Assembly (NCBI GenBank): GCA_009617715.1
Contig: VTFK01000174.1
Span: 1-64,000 of the forward strand
Length of the DNA stretch: 64,000 nucleotides
Source: Plectrocnemia conspersa
Lineage: Eukaryota > Arthropoda > Insecta > Trichoptera > Polycentropodidae
Direction: 5' to 3'
A program made the translations under genes and the position numbers. The notes beneath the pieces were generated by a model. That model saw nothing but the letters and a program-made list of their open reading frames with translations. It had not been told where the DNA came from and made no database searches. Shown piece by piece: positions 20,997 to 33,901 of this stretch; position 1 is the first letter of the stretch; every line of letters begins with the position of its first letter.

Positions 20997-23900
20997 TTAT
21001 TTCTTCGATTTGATTCGCATCTTTGATTTAGAAATTCTACCCACGACTGCGCCTTTTTGAGCTCCTTTTATGATGCTATTGAACTGACCGGCGTTCTTCA
21101 TGCGTTTTCTGAAATTATATAAACGCATTACATATCTGCAGACCTAGCGCGTAGGATATATGCGCCGTCATTAGATTATATACGTACCTCTTGTTTAGAG
21201 AGCTTCTGACGAGCGGTACGTAGGCGTAAGGATCGGGTTTTCCTTTTCTCTTCATGTCGCCTCTAGCTTTTTTTTTAGAGCGATATTCCGATCCTGCGTC
21301 GGATTTCACTGAAGCGTTAGTATTCCTGAAAAATTGATTCAAAAAATTAATACTGCAGTAATTCCAAAGTATTTTTTGTGTCAAAGTTTTGAGTGCTGAA
21401 TATTTCGATAGGTATTGGACAAGTCGGGTTTTTATAAATATACTGTAGATGGAATCCGGAAGAAAAACCTCGATTGTCAAAACAGATGCGTATGAAATAT
21501 GTAAACATTTTACTATAGAAAAAAGACTAGCTTAGAATTCCGTCCTCGTTAAGTTGCAAAACGCTATATAAAAATTGATACTTTACCTATGAATGCCTTT
21601 GCCTCCAGTTTTATATTTCGATACACTCGAATATGAAGAAACGCCACTTTTCCCACTCTTCTGACTTTTGATATCGTCGTGTTTCCTCTTTCTGCCGGCG
21701 GACAAGAGCATAGTTTCCGCGGCCGATGCGTCGTCGTCGCTATCCTCGTCTGATTGATACAAATCAACAGCTCAGAAAAAAAAAATGTTTACGTATAAGC
21801 TCACTTTTATGAAACGATACCCGAATCGTCAGAGTCTTTGTGTCGTTTCTGCGTTTCGTTTTCGGATTCCGAATCGTCGTCGAAGTTCAACATCAGCTTT
21901 CCGTCCGGAGCGGTCTTAATTTCGCGTTTCTTCTTCGTTTTTTCTAAATCCGCTCTGTTCTTCTCGCCGTCGATCACCGGTCTGGTTGCTAAAATTAAAT
22001 TATTCTTATATAATTCGTTTAAATTAAAATCTAATCAACTTCAAAAATATAGTCGTACCCGTGATATTCTTAGCCGACGACGGATCCATCAAATCCAATA
22101 TGTTATTCTCGTCTTCGCGTATCCACGTTTGACTCACTTTCTTGTTTGATTTTGATCGTTTTTTATTATCTTCGTCGTCGTCGACGTCTAACTCCGAGTC
22201 CGAGTCTTTTAGGATCTCTTCTAAAGTCTTCGACGATCCCTTTATCTGAATTTCGTCGTCCGATTCTCGGTCGTTCTGGGTTCGCCTGGCTTCCTTTATC
22301 CTCTTCTTTCTCGAATCCATCTTTCTCGTGTACCTTAACTTCCTATGCATTCCCACGTCGGACTCCGGTATCAGGGCGGCGACGGTGTCCGTTCCGAATT
22401 TGCGCGTCAGTTTCGTCAGTAGATTGGCCAAATCTGTCCTCGTGTGTCTTTTGCAGTCGTCGCACATCTCGGCGATAGAATTGAAGACGATCGGCAAACT
22501 ACCGGCGACCAGCGGCGACGGTAGAGTCTTCGTATAGACTTTCAGAAAAGCGACGCAAGCGCCGACAACCTGTCTGTCGGTGGTTTTCATGAGTTGGCAT
22601 ACGTTTTCCATTATCCTTTGCAAATTGTGCACTCCCAAAGCGGCGGAAAAATTATAAATTGCCGTCGCTAAACACCAGACGGTCGCCGTGATAATATTCG
22701 GAGCGCCTTGCAGGCCCGTCTCCAGCATTGCGGTGAAGTGATCCAAGCCGTCGTCTCGGCTCTGAAGTGTCTCTCCGATCGTCACCATCAAGTCAAAGGC
22801 GCACTGTCGACATTTACTATTGATATCTCTCGTGTAAACTACGGCTTCGGGTAGAGCGGTCTTGAGCAATTTGCTCTCGTGGTCTAGATTAGGCTGCGAC
22901 TTGATCAAATATTGAATGCACTTCAATCTGGAAGCCTTGCTATTATCAGCCGACTTATTTAGAGACTGCATTAGCATCTTCTGCATCTTTTTACGATTTT
23001 CTAGCAAGAACGTTTTACAATTTTCTTTATCGCTTCTGAAGATCTCTTCTAAGATCCGATAAGCTTTCTTATGTTCCATTTCGATTGTTTTCGCTTCGTC
23101 TTTCTTACGTATCAAATCGACTTTATCATCTTCCGTTCCCGATTTAGATTCTTTCTTCTTCTTCTTGACAATCTTTTTTAAATCTTCGCCGGTATTTTCG
23201 CATAATGGAAAAATCCACGTTTCGAAAAGAGTCGATATCTTATCGCCGCTTTGATACAGAGCCAACGCTCCGATGACATCCAATAGAGATTCTCTGGAAG
23301 GATAGTCCGATTTGCACTCGAGACGTTTTAACGAATTCTGGAACAACTCTTCGCGTAAATTCTGAGGAGCGATAGTCAGATAGACTCGAATCGTCTCCAA
23401 AACGGCTAAATGTTGACTAGTATCGTGACCGCTCGTTCCCGGCGTCATATAAACGTTAAACAACAGCGGTAAGAAATTCTTAGCGAATCTGGACACTTCT
23501 TCCGAATCCTCTGGAACGTCAGCCGTAGAGTTTATCAATTTTCTCAATCCTTGCATGACGGATGGTCTGAAATCTTTATTGTCCTTGATGACGGTTCCGA
23601 GGATACGAGCTATACCTTTGAAGTTATCCTTGACGTCGCTAGGATTGGTGCAAAAGTTGGGTAATAAAGCCCAAAGCTGACTGCAGAGCAATTCGTACGT
23701 GTGAGCTTCGGTTTCGTTTTTGAGACCGGCTGCCAACTTAGATCTGTTACGACACATGGACGCCATAGTGAGAATTTCTTCGGTGAAGAATTTTAGGGTC
23801 GAGTTCTGCACTTTTTCTTTCAGGACGATCAATAACCAGCTGCGGTCCAAGTTGACGGTGTCTCTGGAGTTTTTCAGCGGGATGCATTCGAGAACAAACT

Positions 23901-26900
23901 GAGGACCGATGTGTTTTACGGCGCAGCCCGTCGCGTACTCCATTTCTTTGATCAAAGTAAAGTTGATACTCTCGCGCCTCTCGTTGAGATGTTTCAGCAA
24001 CGGAGCCAACAGAGATTTTATATGATCGTTTCCAACCTATAAGATAAACTATAGTAAGAAACGCCCCGACGTAGTTACAGATAAATAATCTATTTACTGA
24101 TTTTTTTATATTTTTACCGTGCGCGAGTATTATTGAATTTTTTTAACGAGTATCGTATTCAAATAACTCACCTCGAAGCACACTCCGATAGTCAAGATGA
24201 CTTGTTTCGTCGATTGATTGAACGGATTGTCTAAACCTGCTTTGATCGATTTGAATATCGATTCCATACTACTCCAGTACTTTATTGAATTTTCTTCACT
24301 ATCGGAAGCCGGCTTAACGCAATCTATCAAAATAGCCTGAAAATATGTATCATTATAATAAAAACTATCAACATAAGATTCCAAAATCGATCGATACCTT
24401 TAAAGCGTTGGACGTAGTCGAGATGATGTCGATCTTATCGCACAACCACAGTTCCGAAACACATATGTGAACAAACTTCGGTAAATCCGACATACAGATG
24501 GCTAAATCCAATCTGAAAATATAACGGTAATTAGGTCTTCGGTTTTTCTTTTTTAAACGCTGTAGTGACTCACCGAGCCAAACGTAAAAATGCATATTGA
24601 ACGACGGTTATCCAGGCTAACACTTGTCTAGTGTCCAAAGCGCTCGGTCGGTAAGCCGTCAGAGCTCGGACGAGTTGAACGGCGAGGGCCGCAGTCAGAT
24701 GCGAAGATTCGTTCGAGTCGACGAACAAAGAATGGAGAGCTTTCAAGCACCAAGTTTTGACGATGATGTCGTTTTGAGTCATCAACGATAACAAAGATTC
24801 ACACGATGCCTAAATAAAATAATTAAATAATATACTTCAGATTCATCTTAAGATAACGCGTTGACAAACTATTTGTCGAAATAGTGATTATAATACCTTA
24901 ATACAATCTTTGCTGAAATACGGTAACACGTCAGTCAGCAGAGTCAGTATATGTAACACGGTAGTCTGGCTCGATAATAAAACTTCAGCTTTCATTTGTG
25001 ATATGCACATCGCTGCTACTCTATTTGCCGCTGGATGTAGTTTAATAACCTAAAATATAGATTTACATATAAAAAATTATAAAACGTAAACATTACAAAC
25101 ATCGTCAGCGTCATACTCTTTGATTAGCATCGTCCGAAGGCAACATAAAGGAACTCCCTCGTAGAATAGCGCAAACTGCATGTTGAGCAGCTTTCCTTAC
25201 CTAAAAATAACGATTAAAATTATCAATATAAGAAACGCCCAGGTCTAAAGTGAAGTCATAAATAATTTGGAGCAAAACTTTGTTGTATTATTTTTTTGTT
25301 CATATATCTACATCAGGCCTGTTAAACTTGTGGACTTGCGAGCCGCATGCATCAGCATCTCTAATTGAACAAAAATGATTGAGGTGATTTTTTTTGAGGC
25401 CCACATAAAATTAAATCTTATATTTTTGACACATACCATTGATCGATCGAGTTTAACAAGCCAGATTCACATAAATATATGAACATTTTAGGGAGATAGG
25501 GTGGTAAGGCCTATGCATTATTGTTGTGCAAGAATATTGCTGCTGTAAGTGAAAGTGTGGCCGAAGACCCGGAATTGTCGATTCGTCGGGGTTCGCAGCT
25601 TTTAGGCTTTTCTTTTGCATCTAGACTTTCACCTACGCCCTTTTAAAATTCAGATAACGCAAGAAATGAAACCCAGAGACAACGGACAACTAAGAATTTA
25701 CACAGATTGGGTTTTAGAACAGCGGGAATTTGATGTTGAATGTAAGAGTTTCTAAGAATTAAAGTAGCAGAAATGACACAGCGAAATATTAAGAAAGGTA
25801 AGTTTAACAGCTGAAAGCGTTTTCTATTTATGACTTTCTTTTCGCAAACTGTAATTATTATTCTGAAAGAAGTCTGTTTTTGTGAAATATAACAATATTA
25901 CAGCAAATAGGATAACATGTTTTAAATCGTATAAATAAACTATAAGTTTTTCGGGCGATAACTTTTTGTTAATTTATACTACAAACTTTTACGTAAATTA
26001 AGGTAACCAGATTTTGAAAATATCATTTTTGTTGAAAACAAAACACAAATTGCTATGGGTTCAAAAACCATCTCGGAATTCTTGTTTGAGGAGAACTTAA
26101 AAACCTCCGTCTTTTGAAAAAATTTTGATGAGGATGTCGCGATGTTGTCAAAAGTGATTACAATAAACAGATATATTTTTTCAAGTTTCATTATTAAAAT
26201 GGTTAAAAAAAATGAAAACTGGATATATATACCTTTGGCTTGGAATGTATGGTGAAAACTAAAAGAGATTCAAAGATTTTCATCGTAGACTGATTACTCC
26301 AAGTTGCATAGTCTTGCGCTCTAAGAAATATCGATAAGCATCCGATGATACATCTCAATATAACATTACTGTCGCTTTCAGAATATTTTTCCAACAGTTC
26401 TACCAATATGGAAACGGATTCAGAAAATTGTTTTATTAAAACGGCTCTAGGGACAGATTTTAATCCCATGGATAACAGAGAGAGGATGGCAGTTAAACTA
26501 TCGTCGGCTTCTGTGACTTTTAACGTTTCCATCTAAAATTGAATGTAAAATGATTAAAATTTGATATTATATTTTGATAAAAAAATAACAGGTTGTGCGT
26601 ACCAATGCTGCAAAATATTCAGTGCTAGTCTCGCAGCCTCCCTTCTCTTTTATAACTTCCGTAATAGCCGCCAGAATTGCCAGCATCTCCTTGTGCAGAG
26701 CGCACTTAGGATCGAAACCTCTCAGGAGTCTCGTAAAACTGGCGTTGGAGCAAGCGCTCCAGTCGGAAGCGAACGTCTGAAACGTTTTGTAGGTGTTCGC
26801 CTCGGATTCGTCGTCCTCTCCGTCGCACAGTGAAATATCTCGAAGGCTCTTGGCGATTGACATTTCGTTATCGGCGGAAGGTTTTTGAACGTCTCCCAGG

Positions 26901-27167
26901 CCGTGGCCGAATATATGGATGGCATCGTGCTTCTTTAGGGCGTTTCTCGTGAGCCCGCTGTCGTTTCCTGCACTAGTATTACTTAGTAAATTGGCGTTAA
27001 TGTCAAATCATAAATCAAAACATAACCTTACCTAGATTCTCGTGTATCAACTTGGATCTGGCTATGTCGCGATGTCTGGTGGTGGCAGGATTAGAACTGG
27101 ACGATTGCCCTTTTCCCCAACGGCGCCCTTTCGTAGCGCCCTTCAACTTTGAACGAAATTTTCCCAT
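20997..27167 (-). CDS. RRP12: RRP12-like ribosome biogenesis protein
   Basis: Thirteen exons on the minus strand can be joined into about 1,377 residues. The exons are 27167-27032, 26967-26603, 26532-26233, 25200-25117, 25049-24897, about 24809-24574, 24512-24400, 24339-24175, about 24038-22062, about 21987-21797, 21748-21588, about 21326-21188 and 21109-20997. RRP12 is a HEAT/armadillo-repeat protein needed for pre-40S and pre-60S maturation and export. Recognisable blocks are the start [42 protein letters not shown] with [28 protein letters not shown]; acidic segments ([14 protein letters not shown]); and the conserved C-terminal end [20 protein letters not shown] then [18 protein letters not shown]. 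All introns have GT-AG ends and the frame is intact. The largest intron (25201-26232) holds a small hAT element. Length matches fly and human homologues. Confidence 0.95.
25314..25464. mobile_element. Small hAT-type MITE in an RRP12 intron
   Basis: The ends are CAGGCCTGTTAAAC and, reverse-complemented, CTGGCTTGTTAAAC. Flanking 8-mers ATCTACAT (25306-25313) and ATTCACAT (25465-25472) are an imperfect duplication matching at 6 of 8 positions. At 151 bp it carries no coding sequence. The CAG-type ends and 8-bp duplication fit hAT. Confidence 0.6.
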
Positions 27168-28080
27168 GGTGGACGACGAGCGGCACGTCAAGCACGTCAA
27201 GCACGTGGGACACGAAACGATCGAAACGCATCAAATCTCGGCCATTGCTATTTTGACGTTTCAACATTAATAATGCTTTTCTTACAAATAAATCAGCCGA
27301 TTTAATTCTAACCTTCTCCAAAAATAAAACTGTATCGTTTATTACTAAAATACTACTGGGTTCAATGATTGTTCTGTTTAAATTTGTATATATTAAATTT
27401 GGCTGCTTTTAAAAGTAAAATATATGTCACTTTCAGATGAAGATAAGATGATAGTATGTGGAACGTCATTTAATATCAAAAACATTTTTGCTATTACTTT
27501 TTATACATTTTTTTAAACTAAAATTGAAAATTTAAACAATAACATTTCTAAAAATATGACAAGAGATATTTTTCTGACGTGTTAGAAAACGCAAGGATGT
27601 GCTGCTATATGTTTGCACCGGCTCGATAGTAAATCTGTATTTTATGAAAATTTATAAAAATACTATATTTGTGGATTTGGTGGAATTGGAAGCTTAAGCT
27701 TAAAAAACAATTACAGCAGTGAGCTAAAAAATAGGAATATATTTGTCCAAATATCGCTATTTTTTTGGATTGTTTGAAACATCGATTACAACTTGTTTCG
27801 GATAATTCAATCAAATATATTTCGCAAGGTCAAGGTCAAGGACATCAAAATGTTGATTGAGCAAATTTATTTAATATTTCACAAATGAAATAAAAGCCAA
27901 TAAGAGATTATTGCATTAAAACGACTTCCATAAATTATGTTACAGTTTTTTTGTAGTACCTACATACTTTAATTAATTTTAACGGTCGAGTTACAGTGTG
28001 TTATGACCGTCTTAGTTATTTGGATCGTTTGACGTCCGTTGAGTTTAAATCTGACGCAAGGCACAAATCTCTATGCAAGT
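27168..28080. promoter_or_regulatory. Divergent upstream region of RRP12 and separase
   Basis: About 910 bp separate the start codons of two genes transcribed away from each other, so both promoters lie here. A tandem TCAAGGTCAAGGTCA-like motif (about 27823-27840, within ATTTCGCAAGGTCAAGGTC) contains two overlapping extended AGGTCA half-sites of the kind bound by monomeric nuclear receptors such as FTZ-F1 or ERR. Apart from that the sequence is AT-rich with no other recognised content. Confidence 0.3.
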
Positions 28081-30943
28081 ATGGAAGACGACAGTAAGCT
28101 TGAAAAGTTATTAGAAGAAGTAAAAACAGCGTTAAGCTCGAAATCGGGTGATCCAAACGGAGCTACATATCAAAGTAGGAGTAGGAATGTTTATTTGGAT
28201 TTGTGTGTGTGATGTTAAATTGTAATTGTTATGTCATGACGCGTGCGCAGGTTTACGAAAATTAAACGCCAGCGCCTTATTTAAAGCCAAAAGAGACTCG
28301 GAAGCTGTTTATAATTTAATCGAAGCGATCGCTCCTTCGGTTAGAACGATGGCTCAGTTTCGGAGCGAAAGAACCGTCTGCGATAGTGAGTATGATATAA
28401 GTATGCGATTTATGTCTTTAAGATTGTGTCATTTTCATTTTTATGCACGTAGATAACAAAAAGGCCATTTTGGAAGCTTGCTCTAAAAAAGTCAACTCAA
28501 TTAATAACCATTTGAACATTAATGCGGATATAAAGTGAGTTAACATTGCATTGTTTATTGCTTATATTTTGATCATTTTCATTTGTTTTTAGATCTGATA
28601 AATTATTGTCATATTTATCTGAGGAAAATTCCAAAATTATTAAAAGCGGTTTAAACGCACACCGTACTCAAATTAACGAGAAACATTTAGATCGAGTACA
28701 CATACGACACCTGGACGACGGCGACGACGAGCGACTCGTTCAAACAAGAAAAACACTCGACGAGCTTCCCAAAGGTACAATTATTTAATATCATTATAAC
28801 TTATATGAAACTTTATATTTATTAAAACGTTTATAGAATGGACCGTCATTCAACTCACGGCGGGCTATGAACAATCTGAACAATGGCAGACGATGAAAGT
28901 TTCTAAATTTACAGTGAAGGACTTTTACGTGTCCGTTTTAAAGAACGATATGTTGGAAAAAGAAAATGTCCCACCGTTCACTATTAATATAGTTCCGGAA
29001 CAGATAAAATGTATTACTATTTACTTGCTAAATTAACGTTTAATTCTCTTACGCCTACTTATGCTATTTTAGATGGAGAAAAACAATTATTCGTCGAACT
29101 ATTATCTACGATCGAAGAGAACTTATTCGTGATCGATAACAATTTACGAATCACCAACAATTCGCTCGAAAAATATTGGGAAAAGCGATCGGATTGCGAT
29201 CTTCGAATGAAGGTTTAGTTTTTCACTTCCATAAATGTTTTTCTTTTATAAAACCAATAATTTTTCAGGGCGTCATTTCGACCATGGATAGAAGCTGGTT
29301 AAGATATTGGCGTTGTTTATTAACTGGACAAATAAAATCTGACATCTTGAATAATTTAATCGATGAGTTTTGTAACGATTTTGAGTACGCTAAACTACCT
29401 ACACGATACACGATAACTAGAGATTATTTTTTCAATGTCGATTTAATTACAGATCGCTTTCGTCCACTCAAAGATTCTTAATAAAAAAATTAATCAGCGC
29501 TTCTCATCACGTTTCGAAGACTGAAGCGTCGTTATGCATTCGTCGAATTTATATTGAATACGCCCCTTCAAACTCCCGAGATTCGACCGGCTGTAATAAA
29601 TGTAATAAATGTCAGTCTAAAATTAAAGTGAAAGATATTTGCGTCAAATGCGATTCAAAAATAATCACCGGCAGTATCGAATACAAATTGTTCAAAAGAC
29701 TGTATTAGATTTTATCGACGACGTTAAGTCCGAAAGCCAACTGAAAGGACTGAAGATCGCCGAGAGATATCCTGTGATTTTATTAATAGACGAGGTTAAT
29801 ACTGTTCTTGAATTATAAGCGATTTCAAAACTTATTGTAATTTATTAAAATATTTCAGAAACTAGATACTTTTCCTTGGGAATTACTGCCCGTTCTCTCG
29901 GTACAAGCCGTGACCAGAATGGAATGTTTGAAATTTGCTCACGCATTATTCAAAAAACACGAAAACAACATACGCGACGGTTATTATATACTCAAACCGG
30001 TCAACGGAAATTATCTTATTAATCCAGGCAAGTGCAACGTTGAAGTAATGCTTAAAATTTTCATGACGCGGGCTGTTATATCGTAGGCGGCGACTTGAGC
30101 AAAATGGAGAAAAGGATCAGCTCGTTCGTGAGCTACTGGTGTCCTCATTGGAACGGAGTAAAAAACATAAAACCACCGCTGGATATGTACGAGAGAAGTT
30201 TAATGGAATCTGATGTGTTTTTGTAAGTATTACGACTAGCCTTTTGTTCATATTTAATCGTATCTTCTGTCATCGTTACTTCGTCGGCGAATGGACCGAA
30301 TTTCATTTCGGCATTTACGCTCTAGATATTGCGGACACGGTGATGGTTCTCAATATATCGGCGGAACTGCCGAGAGGCTCGGCAATGTCAAATCGGTGGC
30401 AGTACTCAGCGGATGCGGAAGCGTCAGATTGCGCTATCAAGGAGCGCGATTTTTACCAATTCCGATTCACTCTCACTTTCACATAGCTAAATGGTAATAC
30501 TTTTAACGACCTCTAATACGGTTTTCTGGGCTATAAATATAATAAATAATGCATATTTTTAGTCCGTCCGTAATCGGCATGCTTTGGGAAGTCACCGATT
30601 ACGAAGTGGATAAATTTACTTCGATGCTGCTCTCTTTATTTTTACCGTCTAAGACGCTCAAACATTGGGGCAACGTTGATAAAACACAATGGAGTCACGG
30701 TATCATAGGTATAATGATATTTTTATATTATTACTTTTTGTGAATTGTCTGATGAATACTTTTCTTTATATTGATTTTTTTACAGATCCCGATAAATATG
30801 TGGGTAAAGAGAACGTCAAACAAGAGCCAGATTTATTGAAAGCCATCGCCGCTGCGAGACGTTATATCACATATACCATGACCGCTTCTAGTATCGTAGC
30901 GAGGGGTTTGCCTATACGTATACATCCAGATTATAATATTTAG
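28081..30943 (+). CDS. Sse: Separase (short, fly SSE-like)
   Basis: Thirteen exons are joined here: 28081-28174, 28251-28385, 28453-28534, 28593-28774, 28837-29010, 29073-29212, 29269-29384, 29453-29794, 29859-30027, 30087-30222, 30326-30493, 30563-30708 and 30786-30943. They encode about 680 residues. Separase is the cysteine protease that cleaves cohesin at anaphase. The catalytic region reads KLDTFPWELLPVLSVQAVTR, then CGHGDGSQYIGG (catalytic His), VAVLSGCGSVRLRYQG (catalytic Cys) and CPSVIGMLWEVTDYEVDKFT. The start at 28081 gives a protein close to Drosophila SSE (about 634), far shorter than vertebrate separase. In flies the missing N-terminal part is the separate protein THR. One base is missing from an A-run at 29694-29697: with one added A the frame joins and the total becomes an exact multiple of three. 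Intron 9 uses a GC donor (30028). The exon-8 insert has a C-x2-C-x2-C-x9-C-x2-C cluster. A polyadenylation signal is at 31051. Confidence 0.9.
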
Positions 30944-31050
30944 TATTTATTTTATATTTGTCCCGTTCAGCTAAAGTCGGTTACGATTTGGTCCGAGCTA
31001 TAAATTGAACTTCATCCAACATTTGTAATACTCAACCTTTTTACCTAGTC

Positions 31051-31056
31051 AATAAA
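31051..31056 (+). terminator. Polyadenylation signal after separase
   Basis: AATAAA lies 107 bp after the separase stop codon, before the first repeat element. Confidence 0.5.
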
Positions 31057-31172
31057 GCTTCTTCAGTTTTTAATTTTGTCTTTGAAATAATTTTAAAATT
31101 AACGATATTTTTGGTCATTTTTATTTTACACTCTTGAGAAATATGTTTTAAAATTTATCCCAAGTATTAAAA

Positions 31173-31667
31173 TGTAGCGACCACACACAGATGACCACGT
31201 TTGAAAGGGTCATTGTGTCAAACCCTAAACCCGCGTTAATGACTGACAATGGAGATAAATGACATAATAGCGTAAAGGATTTGCGGGACAATACACGGTA
31301 AGTATTCTCTGTCGTTAAGAGAATCCCGTTGAGACGAAACGGTCACGGATATCATAATCACCACATCCGTGATATTTCCGAAAAATGCAATACGACCTAG
31401 GGCGAGCGAACGTCGCTTTCTAAAGGCGTAGACGTATTTCACCGTTCTACAACGGGACTGCAGCGATTGGCTGGAAGATCACTGCACATATGCGATTGGC
31501 CAGCAAACCTTTTAGCTCTAAAATATATAAGCTCGGACTCCGATAAGAAGAGATAGACAGTCAGAGTCACCAGCAGAAGCGCCCCCACCGACACACGCAT
31601 AGAGACGATCTGGAATGACCGTAAATATTTCAATAAAAAGTCTTACTAGATTCCACTTTGAATATCA
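31173..31667 (+). mobile_element. LTR-like element, copy B
   Basis: It starts TGTAGCGACCACAC and ends near AATATCA, just before TGGCCGCGAGG, which resembles a tRNA primer-binding site. It contains a TATATAAGCTCGGACTC promoter block (about 31527) and AATAAA near 31632. The same layout occurs at 7735-8206 (inverted), 32810-33360 and 52080-52575 (inverted). It is best read as a long terminal repeat of an LTR retrotransposon. No gag/pol coding follows. Confidence 0.6.
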
Positions 31668-31849
31668 GTGGCCGCGAGGTCAATCACCCCTAGGTGATTG
31701 ACAACCCCTAAAAAAAAAGTTTTACTAAATTGATGAAAAATAATAAAAAGGAATAAATATTTTTAAAATCTGTATTTTGGACTTGACCTAATGAAAGTTC
31801 TAAAACTATAATTAGTTTCAGAACTTTCATTAGGTTATATTTAGGACTG

Positions 31850-32240
31850 AACAGCAAAACAGTGAAATTGAGTTTCATAAACATTTTAAAGCAGCATATA
31901 ATTTCACTATCGCCTATCAGTTAAATTATGTTTTCGCTAGTAGAAATATATATATCTACTGGTGAAAATGTATTTGGACTTCACTAGTGAAATTATAATA
32001 TCACTGAAAAATACACATTCACCGTTACATTTATTCATTGCATGTAAATAAATTATGAAAGTTAAAATGTATGTATATATTTATTACTACGTATAGAAAA
32101 GTTGAAATCATATAAAATTACTAACACCTGCCAAATAAATTATATTTTCCCTGATAAAAATATATCCACCGGTAACAGTGTATTCTAATATCATTTCGCT
32201 GAAATTAAATATTTTAAAAAATATTTTCGGGATAGATTCG
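31850..32240. repeat. AT-rich interspersed repeat with CACTAGTGAA motifs
   Basis: The block from about 31868 (TTGAGTTTCATAAACATTTT, then AAAGCAGCATATAATTTCA and CGCCTATCAGTTAAA) is found in reverse complement near 48325-48405. Within it, short motifs such as CACTAGTGAAA, CACTGGTGAA and TACTGGTGAAAA recur. Similar motifs appear at 61365-61400, and the TTGAAATCATATAA end block recurs at 63975. It is an interspersed repeat family of unknown class. The flank at 32337-32390 shares about 55 bp with 37012-37070. From 32390 to 32809 nothing further is recognised. Confidence 0.5.
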
Positions 32241-32809
32241 AGACTGTTTTTATTAGATTTTCTTTAGGGACAACCTGAGATTTTCTGGTTAATAATCAAG
32301 AACGTCATTTCAGCTTTCTTTTTAATATTTCTGTTTCATTAAGATTCATAGTATTTAATTAAATGACATGCATTTTTCCTGTCAAATACAAGGGGGGCAA
32401 ATTCTCTCACCTGCCCCCCTAAATTACGTCCCTGACAAAATACCTTTGCCAGGATTGACACAGAGTTATTTTTATACCAAGAAGAAGAAGAACTAGTTAC
32501 CTTGTCAAAGGAGCATACTCTAAAAATAAATTTCTCTATAATACTCAATGACGAAATCCAGCACTCTTCGTAAGAGCACCTATAATCTTGTTAACAGTTA
32601 TCAATTTCATATATGTGTGAGCTCGGTTTATTGTCAATAAACAATATAAATACTAAGAAACGCGAAAGACTTGAGAGTAGCTACATTATAGTCGAGTTTG
32701 TCGACTTTTGCTGAAACCTGCAAAAGTTGACAAGCTTAGGTATCACATTAAATGAGTTTCGCTTCGAATAAATTTAATTTGAGTATTTTTAGCTATGATA
32801 TTTACAAAT

Positions 32810-33360
32810 ATCTATGTGGGGTCTTATTCTTGAAACTCGCGTTAATGACCGCAACCAAGGGTGACCATTCGTAATAATATGGATGAATTAGACAATAGAA
32901 TGTAAAGAATGGGACCACACAAAAGCCCTCGTTACGTATAGAAAAAAGGGTTCACATAAATAACACGCAATTATTCTCCGATGCATTAAAAAAATATTTG
33001 TTTGTTGTGAAACAATATATCACCGGAAAACAAAAAGCACCGTAATGCCACATTATTTCCGTTGCACAATTAGTCCTCGGAAAGATGTCCATCAAACTAA
33101 TGTCACTTTCTAGAGGCGTATACATATTTCGTTGTTCTAAGAAACGAGTGCAGCGATTGGCTGGATGATCACTGCATGATTGTGATTTGTCAGCAAGCTT
33201 TGCAGTCCTTAATACTTAAGGCTGGTCTCCAATGAGGAGAGGGCAGATACGACAGACACGCAGACATGGCCCAACAGGAGATACGGCCCGGAGATGAGGA
33301 CTTAACAGTCACGAACGACCATCACTAGAGAGGGACCAACTTTCACTACACCTTCGCTGC
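32810..33360 (+). mobile_element. LTR-like element, copy C (diverged)
   Basis: It shares with copy B, in order, the CGCGTTAATGACxG block, the TCTAGAGGCGTA block, GTGCAGCGATTGGCTGGA, a TATA-poor promoter block and the CAGACxxxCAGA-like downstream block. The ends are poorly preserved. It lies 1.1 kb from copy B in the same orientation, so the two might be the LTRs of one element with a lost interior, or independent solo LTRs. Confidence 0.45.
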
Positions 33361-33901
33361 TTGACCTCTGAAGATCTCTCACTGACATCATCCCTCCGCC
33401 AGCTTCTCCACCACTGCTCGGAGAATGACAAGCTTGCCCATCATATTTTGTCGCAATATGTAGATTTAACTAATAAAATATTACCGATTTCCACCGATGT
33501 CTTAATGGTTGCGAAGTCACATCCCTTAGGGTTAGTAAACTTTAAATGTACATACATATATATTATATTTATTTAATTAATGTTTTTAACCGTTATGTAA
33601 TCCGTTTAAATTTGTAATAAAAGTAATATCTGTATGTTTTTTATTTTTTTCTTACCCTTTGCTTTTGGTGCTCCACGATTATTTTCTCATAATCAAAAGT
33701 GCTCCATGACTTCAAAAAGGTTAACAACCACTGGTATAAGCATTTAAAACTATATTTATTTAACTTTGAACCGGCTTACTTTTTTGTAATAAAATTAAGT
33801 TTGTATTAAAATGAATATGTATTCAATAATATGCGAGATACATAAATATTATATATAAAAAATATAATGCAATAAAATTATATATTAATATTGTATTTTG
33901 C
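33361..33901. other. AT-rich spacer with an hAT-type terminus
   Basis: The end at about 33735, read on the minus strand, is CAGTGGTTGTTAACCTTTTT followed by GAAGTCATGGAGCACTTTTG, a common hAT-type end. The matching opposite terminus was not clearly found. The rest is AT-rich sequence downstream of the PPO stop. Confidence 0.4.

Noticed and set aside
28081..29216. First reading of the region as CDC45 or a MIS12-type protein
   Set aside because: The downstream exons carry the separase GHG and SGC catalytic motifs, and exon phases join them to 28081.
29674..29708. A 35-bp intron to explain the separase frame break
   Set aside because: GT-AG ends and phase would fit, but 35 bp is shorter than all other introns here (about 55 bp or more). 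A missing A in the adjacent run gives a better protein.
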